Positions 6,212-11,552 of a stretch of DNA of 11,552 bases are shown one piece after another. Under the pieces are notes generated by a model. It searched no databases. It saw only the letters and a list, made by a program, of their open reading frames with translations, and was not told the DNA's origin. Position numbers and translations under genes: made by a program. Position 1 is the first letter of the stretch; each line of letters begins with the position of its first letter. This stretch comes from Candidatus Woesearchaeota archaeon (GTDB lineage: Archaea > Nanobdellota > Nanobdellia > Woesearchaeales > WJKR01): positions 1 to 11,552 of the forward strand of contig WJKR01000026.1 in assembly GCA_014729015.1 (NCBI GenBank), written 5' to 3'.

Positions 6212-6895
6212 GTGCAAGGAGTGATCACACAGATTTCGCAGTTGACGCATGACGTGAAGTCGTTCCATATCCATGTGCCTGAACGACCAGCATTCCTGCC
6301 CGGGCAGTATCTTATCCTTGGCTTGGAGGCGCAGGGCGCTTTTCATGAGCGGTCGTATTCCATCGCGTCGCCGAACCATTGGGAGAATGTGGAGATATTG
6401 GTGAAATTGCATCCTGGTGGTAAATTGACTCCGGAGTTGTTTGACAAGCAAGTAGGTCACCCTGTCGATGTGCAGATGCCGTATGGCATGTTCAAGTTGT
6501 ATGATGACAATATTCCTGCGAACATGGTGTTCATCGCCGGCGGCGTCGGATTGGCGCCGTTGTTGTCTATGATTCGTCACTTGGAATGGAAGGGCCATCA
6601 AGGTGGTAAGACGTTGATCTATGGGAACAGGACGCCGTATGATATCGTGCACAAGGATGAGCTGAACCGGTTGGCGAAGAGCGGCCAGCTGAAGTTGGTG
6701 TATACGGTCGACAACGCTGAGGATTCTTGGGAGGGTGAGCAGGGGTTGATCACGCCGGAGATGATCGACCAGCACTGCGACGTCGAGGAGAGCCATTTCT
6801 ACATCTGTGGACCGCCGATGATGGTGGATGGTATGGTGGAGAATTTGGGATCATTGCACGTGCCTCATGATAGGATTAATCATGAGAGGTGGTAG
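6212..6895 (+). CDS. FAD/NAD(P)-binding oxidoreductase, ferredoxin-NADP+ reductase (FNR) superfamily
   Basis: The protein is 227 residues from the GTG start. The N-terminal half is an FNR-type FAD barrel: PGQYLILG (30-37) and RSYSIAS (47-53) bind FAD, and PYGMF (90-94) closes the domain. The second half is the NAD(P) domain: AGGVGLAPLLSM (109-120), LIYGNRT (135-141), YICGPPMMVDGM (197-208) and the C-terminal ERW, which takes the place of the usual terminal aromatic. There is no C-terminal cysteine cluster of the PyrK/HydG kind and no fused ferredoxin, so a separate electron partner such as ferredoxin is expected. It could link ferredoxin reduced by PFOR and the AOR-family enzyme to NAD(P) (inference). 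It is the only intact plus-strand gene. Its codons are strikingly G-ending (Leu mostly TTG, Val mostly GTG), unlike its neighbours. It ends 2 bp before the converging antitoxin relic. Confidence 0.88.
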   Translation: MQGVITQISQLTHDVKSFHIHVPERPAFLPGQYLILGLEAQGAFHERSYSIASPNHWENVEILVKLHPGGKLTPELFDKQVGHPVDVQMPYGMFKLYDDNIPANMVFIAGGVGLAPLLSMIRHLEWKGHQGGKTLIYGNRTPYDIVHKDELNRLAKSGQLKLVYTVDNAEDSWEGEQGLITPEMIDQHCDVEESHFYICGPPMMVDGMVENLGSLHVPHDRINHERW

Positions 6896-6897
6896 AA

Positions 6898-7116
6898 TTA
6901 TAGGCTGAATTCCTTTTTTAAGTATGTATGGGAAACAATTTTTCCTTGTGCGATTTCTTTTCTGGCTTTTGCTATGTCTTTTTTTGTTTGTTCGCTGAGT
7001 TCCATGGTGTTTTTGAGTAAGTCCTAGATGACTCCTTCATACGTATCTTCTTTTGAAGTCTTCCTGTGAGCGAGTTCTTCTTTCAATTCCTTACTGATTT
7101 GGATAGTAGTAGTCAT
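6898..7116 (-). pseudogene. RHH/RelB-VapB-like antitoxin gene with an in-frame TAG at codon 31
   Basis: I found this by hand translation. ATG 7114-7116 opens MTTTIQISKELKEELAHRKT, the ribbon-helix DNA-binding start of a common archaeal antitoxin family. The frame continues ...SKEDTYEGVI-stop-DLLKNTMELSEQTKKDIAKARKEI...KKEFSL to TAA at 6898-6900: 72 codons in total, the normal family size. The stop TAG (7024-7026) stands where this family usually has Trp (VIWDLL), so one TGG-to-TAG change explains it. An ATG at codon 38 (7003-7005) could restart a 35-residue C-terminal piece. No toxin gene is adjacent: its expected place is taken by the converging flavoprotein. Codons are more A/T-rich than in neighbours. 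Readthrough, a sequencing error or pyrrolysine insertion are alternatives; TAG ends two intact genes here, so general recoding is unlikely. Confidence 0.8.
6914..6985 (+). terminator. Oligo-T tracts downstream of the flavoprotein gene
   Basis: On the plus strand T6 (6914-6919), T5 (6939-6943) and T7 (6979-6985) follow the flavoprotein stop within about 90 bp. Runs like these terminate archaeal RNA polymerase without a hairpin. They are also the complement of lysine codons in the antitoxin relic, so the terminator role is plausible, not proven. Confidence 0.35.
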
Positions 7117-7139
7117 AATGTTGAGAGAGGCGAGTTCAT

Positions 7140-7149
7140 GTTTTTATAC
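7140..7149 (-). promoter_or_regulatory. TATA box of the antitoxin relic (leaderless transcript likely)
   Basis: Minus-strand GTATAAAAAC, preceded by purine-rich GCAAGAAA, lies about 30 bp before the ATG at 7116. A start near 7120 would leave almost no leader, consistent with the lack of any ribosome site there. The promoter therefore looks intact although the gene is interrupted. Confidence 0.55.
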
Positions 7150-7178
7150 TTTCTTGCCGTGCGTGTCCAGTGGTAGAA

Positions 7179-7625
7179 TCATTTCTTCTGCGCGCGTTGC
7201 CACACCGTCCAGATCGTCCGCGGGTCTTTGTGGAGAAGCTTTCCGATTTGCGTGAATCTGAGCTGGTAATGCTTTCGTAAGTGGCTGACGACCGCTTCCA
7301 GCACGCTTTTCTTGTGGTCGAAGATGGATAATGGGATGACGTATGCTGTTGGCGTTGCTTGCAGTCCTTGTTCGTGGTAGGCGCCCCAGACTGAGCGGTA
7401 GCTTCTCTTGATGCTTGCCGCTATTGCTTGGAATTCCTGTCCTTGCTGGTCGTGGAGGTAGGTGACCAATGATCGCAGTGGGCTGAGATTGGTTGAGAAA
7501 ATGGTTGCCGGCACGGTTTTTTCTTCATTGAGCAGGTCGAGCAGCTTGTTCCTCGTATACCCATGCCTGCTCTGGAGCTCCCGGCTCAATTCTCGTATCC
7601 TCGTGATGATAGTCGCTTCTCTCAT
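7179..7625 (-). CDS. Small protein with two tandem helix-turn-helix-like units
   Basis: This 148-residue basic protein is probably a DNA-binding regulator. After an N-terminal helical segment (1-34), residues 38-86 and 97-145 are two 49-residue units that align without a gap. They share P-x-x-IF near the start, S-x-L, V-x-x-L, F-x-x-I, and R-x-x-W at the recognition-helix end; 11 of 49 positions are identical. The second unit (FTQIGKLLHKDPRTIWTVWQRA) is the clearer HTH: 'is this site free, then R-T-I-W' is the pattern of sigma-like or Xre-like recognition helices. I know similar small proteins beside surface-protein genes in DPANN archaea but cannot name a characterised member. Its ATG overlaps the stop of the beta-helix gene (ATGA), so it is translationally coupled and ends the surface operon. 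Confidence 0.72.
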   Translation of the reverse strand: MREATIITRIRELSRELQSRHGYTRNKLLDLLNEEKTVPATIFSTNLSPLRSLVTYLHDQQGQEFQAIAASIKRSYRSVWGAYHEQGLQATPTAYVIPLSIFDHKKSVLEAVVSHLRKHYQLRFTQIGKLLHKDPRTIWTVWQRAQKK

Positions 7626-9742
7626 GGTCTCGTCGGGCTCTCCTCCCAGGAGAAGGTGAGGTAGCCTTTCTTGCTCCCAGGCGGCTCTGATTGGGGCACC
7701 TCGACGAAGATGTCAATGACTGCCTCGTCGTTCGCGTCCGTGTAGTTGAGGTCCTTGATCAGGCTCTGGTTGCTGCCGCTGATGTTCGTCCAGTCTGTGA
7801 TGCTCGTCGCCCAGTCGAACGCGTCCGCTTCGCCGCTCGCGTTGTCCGCCTTGAACCGCCAATATGCTGTGCCGAGGGCTGCTTGCTGCCATAACGATTG
7901 GTTCGCGCTGGCGTTGACGAGGTCCGCGTACGTGTTGCCGTCGTTGCGCACCCTGAACGGCGGCGGGATGCTGTCCGTGGTGTCGTCCGTGTCTCCCGGG
8001 TCGAGCTCCGTGCTGAAGTCGACGGTGTCGTTGATGAGCGTGATGGTCACGCTCGGCACCAGGGTGAAGTTGAACGTGGATGACCACGAGGAGTTCTCAT
8101 ACGCGTCGTAGGCGAGGACGCGCCAGTAGTACGCGTCGAAGCCGAGTTCAGATGCTTGCTGGTAGTAGTTGTTCGTGATGCTCGACTGGTTGGTGAGCGT
8201 CGTCGAGAAGTCGTCGGTGAGGCTGAGCTGGAAGGTGTAGTTGACGTCGTCGCCATCAGCGTCTGCACTCGTGGTCCAGTTGTACCTCGGCGTGCGGTTG
8301 GTGAAGAACTGGTCATCGTCGTTCGGGTAATCCAGTACTGGTGTTGTTGGCTTGTCGTTCTCTCGGAAGGTTCGTTCTGCCTCTGCACCTACGGTTCCTC
8401 CGCTGCTGTTCGCGTAGACCTTGAAGGTGTAGTCCGTGCCGTCTATCAAGGTGTCGTTAGTGTAGTGGCACGTGACGGAGCTGCCCGTGCCTATTTTGGT
8501 CATCGTTCTGTTGCTGCCTTGCCATTCGATGGTGCACGTGTCCACGTTTAAGCCGCTCGTGGTGACGGTGACGTTGACGGTCTGGTTGTTGTTGATGGTG
8601 CGGTCGTTGGCTGCCGGCGTCGGCGGCTGGTAGGTGACTGTTGGTGCTGATTCTCCCACGCTGTAATTGCTGAACCCGGTGACGTTGTACCAGTAATCGC
8701 TGCCCATCTTGGTAGGGGTGGCGCACTGGTTTGCCGGACAGGCCGTGCCGTTGACCAACGCTTCTGCCGGGTCGCCGTGGTCGCCCGGGCTGGTGAAGGT
8801 GAGGTTCGCTGGGATACTGGTGAAACTGCCGAATTTCGTGCTGTTCACGTAGATGCTGTTGTTCTGCAGGTCGAGGTTGTTCGTCAGGCCGAGCGTGCCG
8901 GTCTGCGAGACGTTCAGGTTGGCTTGCGTCCAGTTCGCGGTGGCGTACTGGTTGGTGTAGATGAGCGTGTTGCTCCCTGTGGTGTTGTCGTAGACGACGT
9001 GGCTCGTTGTCGCCGTGAGGGTGTTGTTGCTGATGACGTTGCTTGCTGCTGTCATGGTGAGCCCTACCGCGTAATTGCTTGCCGTAAGGGTGTTCTCGTA
9101 GAAATCGGCGTTGTCCACGTTGTACAGCTCCGCGCCGTAATCGCTGCCTGCGGTGAAATAGTTGTCGTAGACGGTCGCGTTGTCGCCCGTGACCCTGATG
9201 GTGTCGTCGTCCGTGACCTGGACGGTGTTGTTGTACACGTAGCTGTTCGTGGACATGAGGAGGATGCCGAAGTCGCTGCTGGGTCCTGTGAGATTGACGA
9301 CGCAGTCCCTGATGATGACGTTGTCCCGGCCTGACTCTGCGTGGATGCCGTAGCTGCCCGTGCCGTTGATCACGTGGTCGTCACAGTCGAGCGTGACGTC
9401 ATCGCTGTCGATGGTGATGATGTAATCGTTCTCGCAGTCCAGGATGTCATTGGTGAGCGTGTGGGTGCCGCTGCTGTCGATGACCATGCCGCAGTCGCTG
9501 TACTCTAATCCGCCGAAGAAGAAGCCGAGATAGGTGATGTAATTGTTCGAAGACGTGTTGCCCGCGACGTCGCCTATTATCAAGGAAGTGTTGTAATTGG
9601 TCGAGTTCGTTGTTCCGCCACCGCTCCTCACCGTGGTGACCGTTGCGCCGTAGTTCGCACTGCTCATGCTACCGAGCACGAGTGGCAGCAGCCCGAGGAC
9701 CGCCACCGTCACTATCCAAGGGATACGGTTGTTGGTCCTCAT
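7622..9742 (-). CDS. Secreted surface protein: beta-helix plus Ig/FnIII-like domains
   Basis: This 706-residue protein begins with a Sec signal peptide (hydrophobic 9-23, possible cleavage near LG-SMSSA). Residues 27-77 are an Asn/Ser/Thr/Gly-rich strand region typical of archaeal surface proteins (SSANYG...GGGTTNSTNYN...YLGFFFGG). Residues about 84-300 carry short repeats with IxxDCxV, N-T-V and N-T-L rungs, a right-handed beta-helix of NosD/PbH1 type. Cys-rich GTACPANQC (332-340) leads into an Ig-like domain (about 367-462), an FnIII-like domain (about 463-562; PTTPVLDYP...YYWRVLAYD) and a C-terminal beta domain (563-703). Many N-x-S/T sequons suggest heavy N-glycosylation. No membrane anchor or sorting signal is seen at the C-terminus, so it may bind to the S-layer or to the upstream protein. 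Its ATG lies 1 nt after the preceding TAA, with AGGAT as ribosome site. Confidence 0.85.
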   Translation of the reverse strand: MRTNNRIPWIVTVAVLGLLPLVLGSMSSANYGATVTTVRSGGGTTNSTNYNTSLIIGDVAGNTSSNNYITYLGFFFGGLEYSDCGMVIDSSGTHTLTNDILDCENDYIITIDSDDVTLDCDDHVINGTGSYGIHAESGRDNVIIRDCVVNLTGPSSDFGILLMSTNSYVYNNTVQVTDDDTIRVTGDNATVYDNYFTAGSDYGAELYNVDNADFYENTLTASNYAVGLTMTAASNVISNNTLTATTSHVVYDNTTGSNTLIYTNQYATANWTQANLNVSQTGTLGLTNNLDLQNNSIYVNSTKFGSFTSIPANLTFTSPGDHGDPAEALVNGTACPANQCATPTKMGSDYWYNVTGFSNYSVGESAPTVTYQPPTPAANDRTINNNQTVNVTVTTSGLNVDTCTIEWQGSNRTMTKIGTGSSVTCHYTNDTLIDGTDYTFKVYANSSGGTVGAEAERTFRENDKPTTPVLDYPNDDDQFFTNRTPRYNWTTSADADGDDVNYTFQLSLTDDFSTTLTNQSSITNNYYQQASELGFDAYYWRVLAYDAYENSSWSSTFNFTLVPSVTITLINDTVDFSTELDPGDTDDTTDSIPPPFRVRNDGNTYADLVNASANQSLWQQAALGTAYWRFKADNASGEADAFDWATSITDWTNISGSNQSLIKDLNYTDANDEAVIDIFVEVPQSEPPGSKKGYLTFSWEESPTRP

Positions 9743-9743
9743 T

Positions 9744-11552
9744 TTATCCTAATTGTATGATGAAATCTCCTCCTTCGATGTATGCCTGGGCTGATTGTTG
9801 AGGTGGTGTCTCTGGTAATGATTCATTAACTGTCTCATTAATGGTTTGATTCAGCGTTGCGTTCAATGTTTGGTTGCTAGTCTGGTTTATTGTCACATTT
9901 GTTGTGATGTTGATAGGAACTGTCTCGTTCGTCTCATTAATGACCTGTATGTTGACAGGAATGGTCTCATTGATGGTCTGGTTCGCTGAGATATTTACAG
10001 TCTCATTCATTGCTACCATGCTGGTCAACATTCCTTTCCCTTGCGTGAGCGCTTGCAGCTCCGATTGCAGTGTTTCTATCTTGTGCTGTTGTTCTGATAT
10101 GACGATAAGCATCTCCCCGTTCGATGGGTAGATTATCGCCTCCTCGGTGATGGTCTTGTTCTTCTCCTCATCATAGTTCTCCATGGTCGTTATCATTTCA
10201 GGATATTTTTGTTTGATTTCCTGCGCGATTGGTCCGATGCCTTCTTCGCCATTCGTCAACCAACTATACTTCTTTACTGCATCTCCAAAGAATGTTACTC
10301 TGTCGATAATGTCCTTCTTCTCTTCTGCCGTGAGATCTCGTATTTCTTCTTTCAGTTCCTCGTCTGAACTGCAAGAAATCGATGCCCAGCCGCTGCCGTC
10401 GACGCCGAAATCACAGGTGTTCGAACTGTCCTGTATCCTCAAGACGGTTGTCGAGCCGGTGTCCTCTACCTCGAGTTCGTTTCCTGGACTATTAGTCCCT
10501 ATGCCGACGCGTCCGTCCATGTCAATGATCATCTTAGTATCCCCTGTATCGGGAATGGTCCAGTCAGTGCCAGAATTGTTTCTCACTCTGAAATGCAAGT
10601 CCATGCCGTGGCTTCCTTCGTCTCGGGCAGCAATACCTACTCCTATTCCCACTCCTGGTGTGCGGCTTTCCGGCCCGTTGGCGAATACTAATTGAGATTC
10701 TGTACCAATACCATAACTGCCGTAATGGAGTGTTACCACAGGGTTCCCGCCTACGATGTGCAGGTCAGATATTGGGTCGTCTGTTTCAATGCCCAGGTCG
10801 CCGTTCATGAAGTAGTGGTACTGGTTGTCGTGGTCCTGGACATAGTAAGGACCTGCGCCTGCGTCATAATCCCCTATGTATATGTGTCCGGCAGGAGCCC
10901 CTCCTTCCACGCTCACGTTGAAGACCTTGACGCCGTTGGCCTCTATTACGAACTGTTCCGCATCTTCTTTTTCTATGTGCAACGCTGCGTCTGGGCTCGT
11001 TGTTCCTATGCCGACGTTTCCTCCTGTTCTTTGCAGAGAAAGGTTTCCATCATTACCTGTGATTCTTGCTGTTCCTCCATCATCAACAAGTATCATGTCT
11101 ACATTCTCATCTGTGCTTTCTAGTTTCAAAGCGGTGTCAGAAGTTCCTGAATTGACGTGTAGGGGGTTATCGGGTGAAGTTGTTCCTATCCCGACTTTGG
11201 CATCCCTGTCCACGACGAATGCCGTGGTGTCCCCTCTCGCTCCGAACAATAAGTCCGTGGTGAGGTTGTACGAGACGTTGCCTGACGGCACGCTGCCCGC
11301 TGTCGGCGTGATCAGGTCCCATCCTTGTGCGCTGTACTTCTCGACGTAGACCGTGTTGTCCCCGCCGTTGTCGTTGTAGTAGAACTCCAGGTGCATCTGG
11401 TCGTAGACGCCGCCCATGACGATTCTTATCTTGTCGATCTCCGGCGTGTTGTAGTAACTGCTGCCCAGGACTTGCAGCCCCATGCCGGCATCGTTGCCAT
11501 ACTCCGCGCCGGCTCCTATGAGTATAGAGCCGTGTCTTCCTGCCCTTGTCCA
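9744..11552 (-). CDS. Tail-fibre-like surface protein with C-terminal S74 (endosialidase chaperone) domain and Asn/Thr tail; N-terminus beyond right edge
   Basis: The frame is open to the window edge, giving 602 visible residues; the ATG at 11481-11483 is internal, not the start. Numbering from that ATG, four rungs of the form (V/L)GI-x-T-x-x-P-x-x-x-L-x-(V/I) occur at 97-110, 157-170, 230-243 and 326-339, as in trimeric phage tail and head fibres. An S74-type intramolecular chaperone follows: SSDEELKEEIRDL (372-384, cf. SDxRLKxNI), FF-x-x-x-VKKYSW (398-408), GIGPIAQEIKQKYPEM (415-430), and a coiled coil (SEQQHKIETLQSELQAL, 463-479). In phages this domain trimerises the fibre and then often cleaves itself off at the Ser. 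Residues 493-554 are an N-x-T/S-rich tail with 14 sequons, ending in AYIEGGDFIIQLG. It is the first visible gene of the surface operon; a trimeric adhesin or filament role is inferred. Confidence 0.88.
   Translation of the reverse strand, partial: WTRAGRHGSILIGAGAEYGNDAGMGLQVLGSSYYNTPEIDKIRIVMGGVYDQMHLEFYYNDNGGDNTVYVEKYSAQGWDLITPTAGSVPSGNVSYNLTTDLLFGARGDTTAFVVDRDAKVGIGTTSPDNPLHVNSGTSDTALKLESTDENVDMILVDDGGTARITGNDGNLSLQRTGGNVGIGTTSPDAALHIEKEDAEQFVIEANGVKVFNVSVEGGAPAGHIYIGDYDAGAGPYYVQDHDNQYHYFMNGDLGIETDDPISDLHIVGGNPVVTLHYGSYGIGTESQLVFANGPESRTPGVGIGVGIAARDEGSHGMDLHFRVRNNSGTDWTIPDTGDTKMIIDMDGRVGIGTNSPGNELEVEDTGSTTVLRIQDSSNTCDFGVDGSGWASISCSSDEELKEEIRDLTAEEKKDIIDRVTFFGDAVKKYSWLTNGEEGIGPIAQEIKQKYPEMITTMENYDEEKNKTITEEAIIYPSNGEMLIVISEQQHKIETLQSELQALTQGKGMLTSMVAMNETVNISANQTINETIPVNIQVINETNETVPINITTNVTINQTSNQTLNATLNQTINETVNESLPETPPQQSAQAYIEGGDFIIQLG
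9822..10007 (-). repeat. Asn/Thr sequon-rich tail following the S74 domain
   Basis: About 62 residues contain 14 N-x-T/S sites built from short units such as INET, INQT, LNAT and VNIS, with hydrophobic residues between the sequons. In DNA this is a run of near-identical 9-12 base units (aat-gan/cag-act types on the coding strand), a likely product of slippage-type expansion. Confidence 0.8.
10467..11195 (-). repeat. Four VGIGT-type fibre repeats within the S74 protein
   Basis: The segments are 11154-11195 (VGIGTTSPDNPLHV), 10974-11015 (VGIGTTSPDAALHI), 10755-10796 (LGIETDDPISDLHI) and 10467-10508 (VGIGTNSPGNELEV). The first two and the last are also alike in DNA: the plus strand shows variants of 'cctatgccgacg' at each. 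Spacing is irregular (60, 73 and 96 residues), so they are motifs closing separate fibre segments, not an even tandem array. Confidence 0.75.

Noticed and set aside
6170..6796. Long minus-strand open frame opposite the flavoprotein
   Set aside because: It has no recognisable motif, while the plus strand shows every FAD and NAD(P) motif of the FNR fold in order.
7024..7026. Pyrrolysine recoding of TAG in the antitoxin
   Set aside because: TAG terminates the membrane-protein gene (2697-2699) and the flavoprotein gene (6893-6895) at natural ends, and the family has Trp here, one base from TAG.
9744..11552. Prophage origin for the S74 tail-fibre-like gene
   Set aside because: No capsid, terminase, portal or integrase gene is nearby; the neighbour is a secreted beta-helix protein and the tail is sequon-rich, so a cellular surface protein fits better. 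The right edge hides further context.
1..11552. CRISPR arrays, insertion sequences, rRNA or tRNA genes
   Set aside because: I saw no regularly spaced direct repeats, transposase frames with terminal repeats, or RNA gene signatures on either strand by reading; a covariance-model scan was not possible.

Overview
This window looks like part of an archaeal chromosome, most plausibly from a small-genome, fermentative DPANN-type lineage (Woesearchaeota/Pacearchaeota-like). The evidence is: archaeal BRE/TATA promoters just upstream of the genes, GGTGA-type ribosome binding sites with some GTG starts, a THEP1-type NTPase, a tungsten aldehyde:ferredoxin oxidoreductase-family enzyme, a short archaeal-type antitoxin relic, and very large secreted proteins rich in N-glycosylation sequons. 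The lineage is an inference; no rRNA or tRNA gene is visible.

Layout. Positions 1-857 (minus) hold the N-terminal third of a single-chain, NifJ-type pyruvate:ferredoxin oxidoreductase running off the left edge, with its own TATA/BRE promoter and two inverted repeats (908-968). Positions 971-5221 (minus) are a tight four-gene operon read in the order: AOR-family tungstoenzyme (possibly GAPOR-like), polytopic membrane protein, repeat-containing lipoprotein, THEP1-like NTPase. Its promoter overlaps the end of a PP-loop ATPase gene (5273-6124, minus). The PP-loop gene and a plus-strand FAD/NAD(P) oxidoreductase (6212-6895) diverge from one shared TATATA element. Positions 6898-7116 (minus) hold a RHH-type antitoxin relic broken by an in-frame TAG. 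Positions 7179 to the right edge (minus) are a cell-surface operon: a partial S74 tail-fibre-like protein, a beta-helix/Ig-like secreted protein, and a small two-unit helix-turn-helix-like protein that overlaps its upstream neighbour by ATGA.

How the genes fit together. The left half is a ferredoxin-linked fermentative module. NifJ would oxidise pyruvate and the AOR-family enzyme an aldehyde (possibly glyceraldehyde-3-phosphate), both reducing ferredoxin. The FNR-like flavoprotein could exchange electrons with NAD(P). The membrane protein, lipoprotein and NTPase are co-transcribed with the tungstoenzyme but have no assigned role. The right half makes large glycosylated surface structures, with a putative DNA-binding protein at the end of the same transcript.

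Two broader signals stand out. The plus strand is G/T-rich, and this shapes codon choice on both strands: the lone intact plus-strand gene ends its codons mostly in G (TTG, GTG), while minus-strand genes end mostly in C (CTC, ATC, GTC). The surface protein also ends in about 60 residues carrying 14 N-x-S/T sequons directly after an S74 chaperone domain.
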